Notes: a model not told the origin generated them from the sequence alone. A stretch of 64,000 nt of DNA from Oscillospiraceae bacterium (GCA_015069195.1 SVJA01000008.1:1-64000), one strand, 5' to 3'. Shown: positions 33,904 to 43,797, counted from the stretch's first letter. Numbers and translations are program-made.

Positions 33904-33932
33904 AATTTACCATAATAAAATCAGCTTGTCAA
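33904..33932 (-). promoter_or_regulatory. promoter of the rpmG-secE-nusG-rplK-rplA unit
   Basis: TTGACA (33927-33932) and TAAATT (33904-33909), 17 bp apart on the minus strand. Confidence 0.75.
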
Positions 33933-33989
33933 TACGAAAGAACACCTGTCGCACGACAAACCTCTGCGTATTTTACAACTTTTCTTGAA

Positions 33990-34490
33990 TTATTGCAATA
34001 TCAAAAATAAATTATTTTTATAAAAAATTTCAGAAATGTAAGAGTCTTTTATTATACTCAACACTTTTTGGGTGTTTACCCAATATTCTGCCATGCCGAT
34101 TACCGAAAAAGCCACACTGCACATAATCACGCCGAACATAACACCCAATATCAATCCGAGCACCGAATCAAGCGAACTTATAACAGGCAACATCGAAAAC
34201 AATTTAAGTATCCGCCCTGCCCAGAAAAGCACTGCACTCACTATGATTGATATGGTGAAGTATAAAATAATGTTTATGACAAGCAATGCAACGGGTGACG
34301 CCGATTCACTCACTATGCCTATATATGTCAATACTGCAAATACAGCCGGTCTGAGCAATGCCGCCGCTACAAAAGATATAAACACTGATACAAAAGAGAA
34401 AAGAGCCATTATAAAGCCCTTTTTCTTAAAAAACATTCCCACAAGCACAATAAAAGCAACAACAATCAAGTCAAGCAATATTCCGCTCAT
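33990..34490 (-). CDS. CvpA family membrane protein
   Basis: CvpA-family proteins have four membrane segments; in Escherichia coli CvpA is needed for colicin V production, and the general role is unclear. The 166-residue protein starts MSGILLDLIVVAFIVLVGMFF and contains SSLDSVLGLILGVMFG, a typical family segment. It lies 15 bp after the DUF5711 gene and is probably in the same operon. Confidence 0.78.
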   Translation of the reverse strand: MSGILLDLIVVAFIVLVGMFFKKKGFIMALFSFVSVFISFVAAALLRPAVFAVLTYIGIVSESASPVALLVINIILYFTISIIVSAVLFWAGRILKLFSMLPVISSLDSVLGLILGVMFGVIMCSVAFSVIGMAEYWVNTQKVLSIIKDSYISEIFYKNNLFLILQ

Positions 34491-34505
34491 ATAAGAGACC
34501 TCCGT

Positions 34506-35687
34506 TTATTTTTCCGTAAAGGATACTATCATCAATCTCGACTGCATCTGAACCAATACTTTCTCGCCGTTTATAAAATCGGCAATTTCGATATCAGACA
34601 TTGAGCCGTATGTACTTTTCTGACTGAAACTCTTGCTCATAAAGTAAACCGAATAATCGGAACTGAGCAAAAAGCTGTCACGACCTGCCTTTACAAAATC
34701 CACTCTCTCGGAAAAAGATCTTGATTCGGAAAGTTTGCAATCCTCATTAAAATACTTTACCATAGATTTCCCGGAAGTTTCGTCGCTGCTGCCGAACGCA
34801 ACACAGAATCCTTCGTTTATCAATACATCCAGATCAAGCAAAACATCGGAGTTGCTTTCACGTGTCCAAAGTTTCGTTATTTTATCTTTTTTCGTATCCA
34901 CCGAGGCTGTTTTGGTTACAGCTATAAGCGAATCCGAATTAGCCGCAATCAAAGTATCTCCGTCAAGATACTCTGCATACGGATAAATTCCGTCAGAAAC
35001 CTCAGTGGAGAAAACCTCACCGTCATTCATACGAAGAAACATTATGACTCCCGCGGTTTTTTCTCCTTCCGGATAGAATCCGGACAAAGCAAACTGCGAA
35101 CAATCAGGAGATACGGAAACGTTTACGACAAATTCATCAACAAACTTTCCGCTGAAAATATCCTTTAAATTATTCTTGTAATCTATAATATAGACTTCTG
35201 AATTATATTCCTCACTGTCTGTGATAATCGATACAAAACCCGTTCCGTCGTGCGCTACCGCATTTCTGATTTTGTTATCAAAAGTCTTTGACCACATTAT
35301 ACCCGCGGAATTGAATGCCGATACAATTTTTGATTCAGGATCGTGAATCAACACGAAATCGTCATATGATTGAAGTACCGGGTCGATAAATTTCGCATCG
35401 TTGTGCCATTTCCAGGATCCCCCGTTGTCATATCCCGTAACTCCGTTTTCGTCAAATATTACAATGGTATCGTCAGCGCCGGAAATTTTATAATTACCGT
35501 GAGGGGTAAACTCCACGGCTATTCCGTCTGCCTTGTATTCTCTTTTTACATCAAAACCTAAAAATTCAAATACATTTTTGTAGATTCCCGTAACAAAGAA
35601 AAGTACAACAACCAATATGACAGTCAATGCCAAAACTGCCAATCCGATCAATTTCTTATTTTTTTCTTTAGAATCTTTTTTCATCAT
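34506..35687 (-). CDS. DUF5711 family membrane-anchored beta-propeller-like protein
   Basis: A 393-residue protein with one N-terminal membrane anchor (about residues 13-31) and a large outside domain of repeated beta strands, several containing DG/NG turns (GVTGYDNGGSWKW, SAGIMWSKTF). This pattern fits DUF5711, a family from Clostridia with no known function. It lies downstream of the ABC exporter and DUF4340 genes, 26 bp after the latter. A role in envelope assembly is only inferred. Confidence 0.7.
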   Translation of the reverse strand: MMKKDSKEKNKKLIGLAVLALTVILVVVLFFVTGIYKNVFEFLGFDVKREYKADGIAVEFTPHGNYKISGADDTIVIFDENGVTGYDNGGSWKWHNDAKFIDPVLQSYDDFVLIHDPESKIVSAFNSAGIMWSKTFDNKIRNAVAHDGTGFVSIITDSEEYNSEVYIIDYKNNLKDIFSGKFVDEFVVNVSVSPDCSQFALSGFYPEGEKTAGVIMFLRMNDGEVFSTEVSDGIYPYAEYLDGDTLIAANSDSLIAVTKTASVDTKKDKITKLWTRESNSDVLLDLDVLINEGFCVAFGSSDETSGKSMVKYFNEDCKLSESRSFSERVDFVKAGRDSFLLSSDYSVYFMSKSFSQKSTYGSMSDIEIADFINGEKVLVQMQSRLMIVSFTEK

Positions 35688-35713
35688 TTGTCCCCTTAAG
35701 CTTTTCGCCTAAA

Positions 35714-37186
35714 TCATTTCATTGCATCAATTACTTTTTCGAGTGCGCCTTTTATACCGTAGTCCTCGTAATCACCGTACAATCTCTCAGCTGTTTTCAT
35801 ATATCCGCCGAAATATTCGCCGTTTTTGTAAAGATATGCTGTAGTATCGTCACGTTTGTAACACTCAACAGTTATAACTTTTCCGTCAATTTTCTTGTAC
35901 TCTGCCTTAAAAAGCAATTCTCCTTTTTCTGTAGGGGCTTTTGAATCAACCGTAGTTATGCCTACAAGATACATAGACGCCAAAAGGTGATTGAACTTAT
36001 CTTCCGGTGTATCGAGATTTTCGTCCTGGTAACTATCCTCGTCGTGTACGAAAACGCCGTCAAAAAATCTCTCTTCTTTTTTGTCCTCACCAAAAACAAA
36101 TTTCATCGTATGCGACTTTCCGCCGAATGTAAGATTTACTGTCGAAAGGTCTGTGTACATATCATAGAAAAGCTTTCCGTCTATATAGTCTTCGAGCGTA
36201 ATGTCCACCATAATATAAGAAGCATTCACTGTGTATATAAAAGAATTATTTCCGTCTATTATACAGTAATACTGAGACGAATCCTTCGTTTTGTTTCCGA
36301 GAGCTATTGACTTCGACTCTTTTTTTCCGGAACTGCTCGAATAAACTATACTGTACTCTATGGTAGGTTTGTCAAGACCGTACTCCGATATATCTTCGCA
36401 GGCGCCGTCATAAAGAGACGCAAGAGGAACATCCCTGAGCGATTTCACAAGGTTATTCATATTATCGTCATTTGCGGCAATTTCTATAGGCTCAGTTACC
36501 GTCCATTTTACGGTATCTTTCATATCTTCTGTTTCTGCAGGTACATACACGCCCTGCGCAGAAAGCATGAGTTCGCCGCCTTTTTTTATAATAAAATATG
36601 ACGGATTGTAATCCGATGAAAATGAAAGAGCCTCCATCCTTACAAGATGCTTTTTTGTCATTATTATCGAATCGGCGCTGAGCTTGGAAATGCTGTATAT
36701 CGTATCTTTTACTCCGTCAACGGTTATATATCTGTACGATTCTTTGTTATCCGTAATACCGAATCTCACCGTAAACACGGTGCCGTCTTCGAGGGTCAAT
36801 GTAGTATACATCGAACTGTCTTTTAGTCCGAAATCATCAAGGCTGTCATAATCTTTTATAATGTATCCGGACAAACCGCAAAAATCATCTATAAAAGATT
36901 CAACAGAACTGTCGTAAATTTCGATTTCGGTATGCGACTTGCTGTTCCACTTGCCGTCAGCATAATACAATGAGAAAAACTCCTCATTCTTAGATTCGAT
37001 CTTTACTACTTTTTCTTTATCGAATTCGAATATTTCAACTTTTGTTTTGTCGCTCGGTGTCTGTGACGGGTTATCTCCGCCGTTGTCCTTTCCGTCATCG
37101 AGTACAAATACCTTTACTGCAAAGAACGCACCTATTGTAATCAACAAACATATTACGGCTATTATCGTAGTTTTGAAATTTCTCAT
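35714..37186 (-). CDS. DUF4340 domain protein of a Gld-like ABC system
   Basis: A 490-residue protein with an N-terminal membrane anchor and repeated DUF4340-type beta domains outside the cell. DUF4340 genes almost always follow GldG-like genes; the protein is thought to act with the exporter, but its substrate is unknown. The start overlaps the GldG-like stop by 4 nt (ATGA), implying coupled translation. AGAAGGAGA precedes the ATG. Confidence 0.82.
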   Translation of the reverse strand: MRNFKTTIIAVICLLITIGAFFAVKVFVLDDGKDNGGDNPSQTPSDKTKVEIFEFDKEKVVKIESKNEEFFSLYYADGKWNSKSHTEIEIYDSSVESFIDDFCGLSGYIIKDYDSLDDFGLKDSSMYTTLTLEDGTVFTVRFGITDNKESYRYITVDGVKDTIYSISKLSADSIIMTKKHLVRMEALSFSSDYNPSYFIIKKGGELMLSAQGVYVPAETEDMKDTVKWTVTEPIEIAANDDNMNNLVKSLRDVPLASLYDGACEDISEYGLDKPTIEYSIVYSSSSGKKESKSIALGNKTKDSSQYYCIIDGNNSFIYTVNASYIMVDITLEDYIDGKLFYDMYTDLSTVNLTFGGKSHTMKFVFGEDKKEERFFDGVFVHDEDSYQDENLDTPEDKFNHLLASMYLVGITTVDSKAPTEKGELLFKAEYKKIDGKVITVECYKRDDTTAYLYKNGEYFGGYMKTAERLYGDYEDYGIKGALEKVIDAMK

Positions 37187-38709
37187 AGATGTCTCCTTCT
37201 GAGCCAGACGATAAATCCTGCAACAAATACCACAAGAGGAACTGCAATCGCAATTATTATCGCCAAAACCTTCTGTTCGCTTTCGGTAGCATCAACTATT
37301 GTTTTTACCACGCTGTTAAGATATTTAGCATCGATAGAATCTCCCGGATTTTCAACAGAGTTAAGGTTCATCCAGTTAAGATTATCTTTTACAAGTTTTA
37401 TACCCGCATTTCCGCCCCACGATACCTGAAGAGACTGAAGGTTTGCACTCGAACCGAAAAGCACTGCTTTTGACTCTTTGTGTCCTGCAACACAAGTAGA
37501 TGATGCAGCTACAATCTTTTTACCTGCAGTACCTGTTTTTCCGTCTGAAAGTATGATAGATGTAGCTTCATCCGATGTTTCGAGCAATGACGCTGTTTCG
37601 TAATACGAAGAATTAAGCGTTGTAAGAAGGCTTACACTTCTGGTATTAAAGCAATACAATTTGTATGATTCTTCGTTTTCCAAAGATCCTGCCGAAAGTG
37701 TACTCATAAGGAAGTAAGAATCTTCTTCGTCCTTTGTATTTGAACGGTAGTCCTCGCCCTCTTCTACAAAGTCATCGTTTATCTTAAGACCGAAACGTAA
37801 AAGAACTTTATTGAAATTAGTGAAATTCACATTTATAAAGTTACCCTTGGAATCCTTAGGATCCATAAAGAAAAATGCATTTCCGCCTCTGTCAAACCAA
37901 TATTCAAGCTTGTCAACGGTTTTATCGTCGAGGTCAGCTGTAGGTCTTACAAAGAATATAACCGAAGCATCCGCGGGAATATCCTGTGTTTTCAGATTAA
38001 GAGGTACTATGTCATAGTTTGAATCCTCAATATTGTTTACGAATGTCGAATATTCCGCATCATTTACGACAGCTTCGCCGAAATCTACCGACCAATAAAT
38101 CTTCGGCACTTCGGAAGTTACTCTTACGATAGCGCCTGTAACTTTTGTCTCAACTGCAAGACCGGTCGTAGTTTTCTGTGTGTAAAAATAATACACCTGC
38201 TGTTCGTATGTTATATACATATCCGAGGAATCAATTTTTCTCGTCTTGTCACCGCATTTTACAATATAATCCCCCGACGAATAATCGGCAGCATTGTTCT
38301 CGCCTACCAGATTCTTTACAAATGCAGGTTTCTTGCTTATATCGACGTACGAAACATCAATATTTCTATGATTGTTATAAAGATCAAGAACCTTTATAAC
38401 GGACGACTTATCACTGTCTGACTCTCCCGAAACTCTGTCATAAAGGGCATATATTTCAACTTTTTCTTCTAACTCGTCCAAGACCTTTTCGCTGGTTTCT
38501 GTGAGTGTGTAAAGTTTTTCTTCCGTAAGGTCAAGATTAAGCGGAATCTGCTCTATCACTATATTAAGCAATACAAAAACTACCAAAACGACCGCAGTAA
38601 AAATAACTGCATTTGTGCTGAAGATAATCTGACGTGCTTTTCTGCCTAAATCTTTCTTTTCAACAGTCATATTTTCTGCATTCAACTCTTGGTTTTCGCG
38701 TTTTTTCAT
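37183..38709 (-). CDS. GldG-like ABC transporter auxiliary protein
   Basis: This protein of about 508 residues has one membrane segment near residue 35, a large extracellular domain of the GldG/DUF7088 type (LDLTEEKLYTLTETSEKVLD; YWSVDFGE; DRGGNAFFFMDP), and a C-terminal membrane segment ending in WLRRRHL. Such proteins pair with GldA/GldF-like ABC components. The start chosen overlaps the permease stop by one base, with GAGGTGG upstream. Substrate unknown; gliding is not implied. Confidence 0.83.
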   Translation of the reverse strand: MKKRENQELNAENMTVEKKDLGRKARQIIFSTNAVIFTAVVLVVFVLLNIVIEQIPLNLDLTEEKLYTLTETSEKVLDELEEKVEIYALYDRVSGESDSDKSSVIKVLDLYNNHRNIDVSYVDISKKPAFVKNLVGENNAADYSSGDYIVKCGDKTRKIDSSDMYITYEQQVYYFYTQKTTTGLAVETKVTGAIVRVTSEVPKIYWSVDFGEAVVNDAEYSTFVNNIEDSNYDIVPLNLKTQDIPADASVIFFVRPTADLDDKTVDKLEYWFDRGGNAFFFMDPKDSKGNFINVNFTNFNKVLLRFGLKINDDFVEEGEDYRSNTKDEEDSYFLMSTLSAGSLENEESYKLYCFNTRSVSLLTTLNSSYYETASLLETSDEATSIILSDGKTGTAGKKIVAASSTCVAGHKESKAVLFGSSANLQSLQVSWGGNAGIKLVKDNLNWMNLNSVENPGDSIDAKYLNSVVKTIVDATESEQKVLAIIIAIAVPLVVFVAGFIVWLRRRHL

Positions 38710-39422
38710 CAATTCCACCTCTTTCTTTCGATATTAACTACTGTTATAAACAGTATAACTACCGTAAATGAGAGGTAGTAAACAACAGATGTGAGATTAA
38801 ACAGTCCCGTCGCAAAATCTGCGTATCTGGAAGACAGAGATATCCATACAAGAATGCTTCCCAATGTTCCGCCGAGCTGTGTTCCGATGTTTTCAACAAA
38901 CGAAAGCAAAAGCAATACGACCATACCGATAACCGCAGAAAGTGTCTGGTTTTCGGAAAGTGACGAAGCAAGCATACCCACGGAGAGATATGCACAGCCA
39001 AGCAATAAGAATCCTATATAACCGCCGACTGTTTTCGCCCAGGGGAATACACCACCGTCATTCATATTGAACGAAAGTATTATCGGGCAAACAACAGTAA
39101 ACAAAACCATAAGCAAAAACAGACAGAATGCCGCAAAGTATTTTCCCAAAACAACTCTGCGCATTTTTACGGCAGATGTTCTGAGCAACACTTCCGTACC
39201 GTTTCTCTTTTCTTCCGAAAGAAGCTTCATCGTAATTACCGGAATAAAAAACGGCAAAAATGATGAAAGTGCATTAAGAGTATTCGTAAACTCAATACTG
39301 CGATTTACCAGGTTCATATTCCAGAAATTAAGTCCCGTAAGTGCAAGGAACGAACCGATCAAAAAGTATGCGAGAGGCGACGTGAAATAAGCATGCATCT
39401 CTCTTTTAAAGATAGCTTTCAT
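38709..39422 (-). CDS. ABC-2 type permease, GldF-like
   Basis: The membrane subunit of the exporter: 237 residues with six membrane segments, starting MKAIFKREMHAYFTSPLAYF as in ABC-2 permeases. The cytoplasmic stretch LLSEEKRNGTEVLLRTSAVK is the coupling region of the family. The gene overlaps both the ATPase gene upstream and the GldG-like gene downstream by one base, a tight operon. Confidence 0.88.
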   Translation of the reverse strand: MKAIFKREMHAYFTSPLAYFLIGSFLALTGLNFWNMNLVNRSIEFTNTLNALSSFLPFFIPVITMKLLSEEKRNGTEVLLRTSAVKMRRVVLGKYFAAFCLFLLMVLFTVVCPIILSFNMNDGGVFPWAKTVGGYIGFLLLGCAYLSVGMLASSLSENQTLSAVIGMVVLLLLSFVENIGTQLGGTLGSILVWISLSSRYADFATGLFNLTSVVYYLSFTVVILFITVVNIERKRWN

Positions 39423-40378
39423 CAGTCAAACGCCTCCTTTACTCTTGCATCCTGATTAACTATGTCTATAAAAATTTCTTCGAGTGATTTTCCTACGGAA
39501 CGAAGTTCCAGAATAGGATAATTCATCTCAGCAAAAACTTTGTTTATATCGATTCTCGCATCAGTTCCCGGATTCGACTCGACAACAAAAACAGCATCGT
39601 CTCTGTCCATTCGCAAGAACTCAAAAGTCTTTATGCTTTCGATGATGGAAAGAAGTCTTATACACTCTGCCTTCGGAGCGCCGATTGTAATATTAAATCT
39701 CCCGGCATCGCCCTTTTTCATAGCAAAATCTGACACAGAACCGCTCGCCGCAACTCTGCCGTTATTTATGATAACAACGGAATTACACACCGCGGTAACT
39801 TCTTGCAATATATGTGTACTGAGTATTATGGTATGTTCTTTTCCGAGTGATGTAATGAGTTTACGCATCTCGACAATCTGTCTCGGGTCAAGACCTACTG
39901 TAGGCTCGTCCAGAATCAAAATCGGCGGATCTCCTACCAAAGCCTGAGCAAAACCTACTCTCTGCTTGTAACCTTTTGAAAGATTTTTTATGACTCTGCC
40001 TCGTATATCACCTATCTTGAGAAGATACATAATATCGTCAAGCATCGACTTTCTCATCTTCGAGGGAACATTTTTGAGATCACATATAAAGTTAAGATAC
40101 TCCTTTACCGTCATATCGGTATAAAGAGGCGGTATCTCCGGCAGATAACCAATGAGCTTTTTTACCTCTTCAGGTTCTGCCGTAACATCATGCCCGTCGA
40201 CCTTTACCGTTCCGCTTGTCGCAGAGAGATATCCGGTAAGAATGTTCATAGTCGTGGATTTTCCTGCACCGTTAGGTCCTAAAAATCCGAGAACATCTCC
40301 TCGTTTTACATTGAAGCTTACATCGTTTAACGCATCAATCTGACCGAATTTTTTTGTTAGATTCTTTATTTCAATCAT
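39422..40378 (-). CDS. ABC transporter ATP-binding protein, GldA-like
   Basis: The ATPase of the exporter. Walker A is GPNGAGKST, the signature NLSKGYKQRVG, Walker B PILILDEPTVGLDP, and the H-loop STHIL. The C-terminal 90 residues form the extra domain found in multidrug-type ABC-2 ATPases. It leads the exporter operon. The only good ribosome binding site, AGGAGGT at 40428-40434, is separated from the ATG by a 37-nt hairpin. Confidence 0.92.
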   Translation of the reverse strand: MIEIKNLTKKFGQIDALNDVSFNVKRGDVLGFLGPNGAGKSTTMNILTGYLSATSGTVKVDGHDVTAEPEEVKKLIGYLPEIPPLYTDMTVKEYLNFICDLKNVPSKMRKSMLDDIMYLLKIGDIRGRVIKNLSKGYKQRVGFAQALVGDPPILILDEPTVGLDPRQIVEMRKLITSLGKEHTIILSTHILQEVTAVCNSVVIINNGRVAASGSVSDFAMKKGDAGRFNITIGAPKAECIRLLSIIESIKTFEFLRMDRDDAVFVVESNPGTDARIDINKVFAEMNYPILELRSVGKSLEEIFIDIVNQDARVKEAFD

Positions 40379-40389
40379 TTAATAATATG

Positions 40390-40434
40390 CGAAATTTTCG
40401 GATGTGGAAAGCATCCGAAAATTTCGTACCTCCT
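40390..40434 (-). promoter_or_regulatory. hairpin between ribosome binding site and start codon of the ABC ATPase gene
   Basis: A perfect 15-bp stem (40390-40404, 40412-40426) with a 7-nt loop lies between AGGAGGT (40428-40434) and the ATG (40376-40378). Without the hairpin the distance would be about 12 nt. No T-run follows, so it is a poor terminator. Confidence 0.65.
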
Positions 40435-40445
40435 GTATTTCGAGT

Positions 40446-41552
40446 TTAATAAATCTTTATATAATAAGCATTGTCACCGAACGGATCGACATCGTCGCCC
40501 GTCACAACATACATACCCATACGGTATCCGCCTTTTGTAAAATCAAGACCGATATCTACATACTCGGTGAGGTTATCACCCATACTGTGCTTTATATTAT
40601 CCTTAAGTGTATAAAGAATATCCGATATATTTGACAGCTTCAGATTTTCAGGGGTGACTATCTGGGATGCAACTTCCGCCATAAACTTTACCTGATTTTC
40701 TTTACGGTACTCATCACCGCCGGCATAAGCATTTTCACCGGTAGAAGTGAATTTAGTTCTGTTTCTTACGTAGAACAACGCTTTTTCGGAATTAAGTTTC
40801 TGTGTACCTACATGTATCCATTTTTCTTTGGAACCGTCCGGATAAACCTTATACATATCATGTTCGGATGTTACGTAAACACCGCCTACAATATCTATAA
40901 CTTTCATAAAACCGCGGAAATCCACCTGAACATACTCGTCTATCTCACAGCCGTATGCAAACAAATTATCAATAACTGCACAAAGAAAATCGATTCCCGA
41001 ATTACCGAACTTACCGCCCGTATATCTGATTATAGAGCTTCCGACATACATCGCTGCATTTATTTTGCAGGAACCTACGGAATAATAGTATCCGGTTTTC
41101 TTCATAGCATTCAGAATGTCGTTTGAATACGGAACATATGCATCTCTCGGTATTGATACAATCTTTATCTCCTGTGCAGCAGGATTAAGATTTAATATAA
41201 ATATGGAGTCACAAAGCGACTCTTCGCTCATACCCAGCAAAAGAACATTTTTAGAACCTTTTGCAAATTTTACCTGATTTCCGCGAACTTTAGTTACCTT
41301 ACCAAGCTCGCCGACAGGAGTGTAGTCACCCTGCATCTCGTATCCTTCATCAGGAACAAAATCCTCATGAAGATTATCAAGACTGAGCACATCTGAACCG
41401 GTAATAGTTATAAAACCATGTGAATCCGTATTGTCCGCCGGATTAAATATAAGTTCGAGAACAGGTATACCTATCCAAAAATACACGACACATACAGATG
41501 CAACAATCAAAGACATAACAAACATAACAACCACAGGTGTTCTGAGTTTCAT
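40446..41552 (-). CDS. LytR-CpsA-Psr (LCP) family cell-wall glycopolymer ligase
   Basis: LCP enzymes attach teichoic-acid-like or capsular polymers from lipid carriers to peptidoglycan, outside the cell. The 368-residue protein has an N-terminal membrane anchor. The LCP domain follows: KNVLLLGMSEESLCDSIFI with the metal-binding Asp, VSIPRDAYV with the catalytic Arg, and EYVQVDFRGFMKVIDIVGGV. It lies between the ABC exporter and the CapD gene, which fits a surface-polysaccharide role. GAGGT precedes the ATG. Confidence 0.9.
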   Translation of the reverse strand: MKLRTPVVVMFVMSLIVASVCVVYFWIGIPVLELIFNPADNTDSHGFITITGSDVLSLDNLHEDFVPDEGYEMQGDYTPVGELGKVTKVRGNQVKFAKGSKNVLLLGMSEESLCDSIFILNLNPAAQEIKIVSIPRDAYVPYSNDILNAMKKTGYYYSVGSCKINAAMYVGSSIIRYTGGKFGNSGIDFLCAVIDNLFAYGCEIDEYVQVDFRGFMKVIDIVGGVYVTSEHDMYKVYPDGSKEKWIHVGTQKLNSEKALFYVRNRTKFTSTGENAYAGGDEYRKENQVKFMAEVASQIVTPENLKLSNISDILYTLKDNIKHSMGDNLTEYVDIGLDFTKGGYRMGMYVVTGDDVDPFGDNAYYIKIY

Positions 41553-41592
41553 TCTTTTGTAACCTCACTTTTTACCAGTCTATAAATGAAAT

Positions 41593-43503
41593 TTATTTAG
41601 AGCTTGCACTCTCATTGTGATATGTAGGAACATATTTTTTTATGCAACTTGCCACAGCCTCGTGTCCGAGATTTGTGCAAGCTTCAAATTCAGACAGCAT
41701 GGTCTGCATATCATCCCAATCCATATAAAAAGGCTTTGCAATAAATATACCGTTGTGGGAAGAATTCTCCACGCCCTCTTCCGCACGGAGAAGTTCTTCG
41801 TAAAGTTTTTCTCCCGGTCTGAGTCCGGTATATTCTATTTTTATATCGATGTCGGGAATAAATCCGGAAAGCCTTATCAAATCTCTTGCAAGATCTGCAA
41901 TCTTTACGGGATTTCCCATATCAAGTATAAATATCTCGCCGCCCTGCGCCATAGCACCTGCCTGTACAACAAGACGTGCAGCTTCCGGTATAGTCATAAA
42001 AAATCTTGTAATCTCAGGATGAGTAACCGTAACCGGACCGCCCTCTGCAATCTGTTTTTTGAACAACGGAACAACGCTTCCGTTACTTCCGAGCACATTA
42101 CCGAAACGAACTGCGACAAAACGAGTTACACTCACCTTGCTGAATGCCTGAATGACAATCTCTGCTACACGCTTTGTGGCACCCATAATATTTGTCGGAT
42201 TTACAGCTTTGTCGGTAGATATAAGGACAAAGTTTTTTACTTTATGCTCGTGAGCCACTCTTGCGGAATTATAAGTACCGAGAATGTTATTTTTTACTGC
42301 CTCACCCGGGCTGAACTCCATAAGAGGAACATGCTTATGTGCAGCTGCATGGAACACAACCTCAGGCTGTTCTGCATCAAAAACATCCGTCATCCTCTTA
42401 TAATCCCTTACCGAACCTATATAAGTTTTAAGAGGAATATATTTTCCGTAAATTCTGAACAACTCATTTTCGAGATCATATACATTGTTCTCATAAATAT
42501 CAAAAAGTATAAGTTTTTTCGGATGATACTTTATAATCTGACGGCAAAGTTCCGAACCTATAGAACCGCCCGCTCCTGTTACCAAAACAACGGAGTCTTT
42601 TATATATCCGCTGATGCTGTCCACATCAAGCTGAGTCTCTTCTCTTCCGAGAATATCATTTATATCTACATCCCTTACAGCAGAAAGTTTGAGATCGCCG
42701 TCTATGACCATATCGTAAAGAGAAGGAAGGCGTCTTACCTTACAACCTGTATTTTTACATCTGTCAATCATCGCAGCAAACTGCTCTGCAGTAGCAGACG
42801 GGGCCGCAATAATAATGGTATCCACATGCAAAGTCTCAACTGTTCTGTCTACACCGTTATGCGGTCCGTATATTCTGAGACCATGTACTGTCGAACCTAC
42901 CTTTGCCTCATTATCATCGTAAAAACCTACGATCTTGTAACCCTGATGAGGATTTCTCTGTAAATCTCTGAGTAATGCAACGCCTGCCTCACCTGCACCG
43001 TAAACCAAAACACGCGAAACGGATTTTTTGCTGTGTTTGTTAAGATATGAAGTTCTGACAGACTCAGCAGCACGCGGAATTGATCTTATAACTATCGTCG
43101 CAAGAATGATAAACATCGCAGCAATCAAAACTATGCCCGTAGGAATTCTGTTAAGACCTATATCATCCGGAATGAGATATTTAGCCAAGAAAAAGTTATA
43201 CAACACTGTAGCGGTAGTCGCCACAAGATTTGCCGCCACAATTTTAAAAGCATCTTCAAGAGTAATATGCTTAAGCAAAGTTGAATAAAGATTAAACAGA
43301 ATATATACAACAACATAGATACCCACAATCACAAAAAATGCAGGACTCAAAAGAACTTTGTATACATCACTCGGGGCTTGTGCAATAGACTTTATCTCTG
43401 CGAGCAAATCAAACGCGCGGATAAAAGCCGCAGTAAAAAAGCAAAGCACTATAACTGCTATATCGATCGGTATCAGGACATAGGATTTTATTTTTATATT
43501 CAT
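41593..43503 (-). CDS. capD: membrane-bound UDP-sugar 4,6-dehydratase (CapD/WbpM type)
   Basis: This enzyme forms a UDP-4-keto-6-deoxy sugar early in capsule or O-antigen-like sugar pathways. The 636-residue protein has four N-terminal membrane segments (to about 135), a first Rossmann domain (VLVYGAGEAGVALLRDL), and the catalytic short-chain dehydrogenase domain with VLVTGAGGSIGSELCRQI and STDKAVNPTNIMGATKR. Both glycine motifs are intact. It is upstream of the LCP gene on the same strand and 41 bp from it, so probably one operon. Confidence 0.92.
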   Translation of the reverse strand: MNIKIKSYVLIPIDIAVIVLCFFTAAFIRAFDLLAEIKSIAQAPSDVYKVLLSPAFFVIVGIYVVVYILFNLYSTLLKHITLEDAFKIVAANLVATTATVLYNFFLAKYLIPDDIGLNRIPTGIVLIAAMFIILATIVIRSIPRAAESVRTSYLNKHSKKSVSRVLVYGAGEAGVALLRDLQRNPHQGYKIVGFYDDNEAKVGSTVHGLRIYGPHNGVDRTVETLHVDTIIIAAPSATAEQFAAMIDRCKNTGCKVRRLPSLYDMVIDGDLKLSAVRDVDINDILGREETQLDVDSISGYIKDSVVLVTGAGGSIGSELCRQIIKYHPKKLILFDIYENNVYDLENELFRIYGKYIPLKTYIGSVRDYKRMTDVFDAEQPEVVFHAAAHKHVPLMEFSPGEAVKNNILGTYNSARVAHEHKVKNFVLISTDKAVNPTNIMGATKRVAEIVIQAFSKVSVTRFVAVRFGNVLGSNGSVVPLFKKQIAEGGPVTVTHPEITRFFMTIPEAARLVVQAGAMAQGGEIFILDMGNPVKIADLARDLIRLSGFIPDIDIKIEYTGLRPGEKLYEELLRAEEGVENSSHNGIFIAKPFYMDWDDMQTMLSEFEACTNLGHEAVASCIKKYVPTYHNESASSK

Positions 43504-43633
43504 GAGCCTTTACCCCCATTAAGTAATCTTTATTATCCTTCAAAGGATATCACTCAAGGCAATAAAAGTCAATTTAATTTCTTGTAAACAAGTTATTTAA
43601 ATACATAATCTAACGTAGCTTCACCAACAAAAA

Positions 43634-43658
43634 AGCCATAGGCAAAACACCTATGGCT
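43634..43658 (-). terminator. terminator of the 37-residue peptide gene
   Basis: A 9-bp stem AGCCATAGG/CCTATGGCT with a 7-nt loop; on the minus strand TTTTTTG follows. Confidence 0.82.
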
Positions 43659-43683
43659 CATACCGCAAATATATCAAATATAA

Positions 43684-43797
43684 TTACCAAATAACAACAC
43701 CGTCATCCGGAATCTCGGGAATACTATACTCGTCAGCTATATCACTTGTATTCTCAAAAACAACAACCTCAACATCGGGCTCATCAAAATATAACAT
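43684..43797 (-). CDS. small 37-residue peptide gene, stand-alone unit
   Basis: The frame reads MLYFDEPDVEVVVFENTSD then IADEYSIPEIPDDGVVIW and stops at 43684. GGAGGGGAG precedes the start; a TTG two codons earlier is an alternative start. A sigma-A promoter (43870-43897) and a terminator (43634-43658) frame it tightly. The xxEPDVEVVxFE opening resembles short clostridial peptides of the form KPExEVVxFxxxD known to me from memory, whose function is not established. It is acidic, has no signal peptide and no cysteine. It could be a peptide-product precursor or a small regulator. Confidence 0.6.
   Translation of the reverse strand: MLYFDEPDVEVVVFENTSDIADEYSIPEIPDDGVVIW

Noticed and set aside
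40390-40426. Terminator between the LCP and ABC ATPase genes
   Set aside because: The hairpin has no T-run on either strand and lies between the ribosome binding site and the start codon of the ABC gene.
41617-42963. 448-codon open frame antisense to the CapD gene
   Set aside because: Its translation has no domain-like composition, and the opposite strand is a clear dehydratase with intact motifs.
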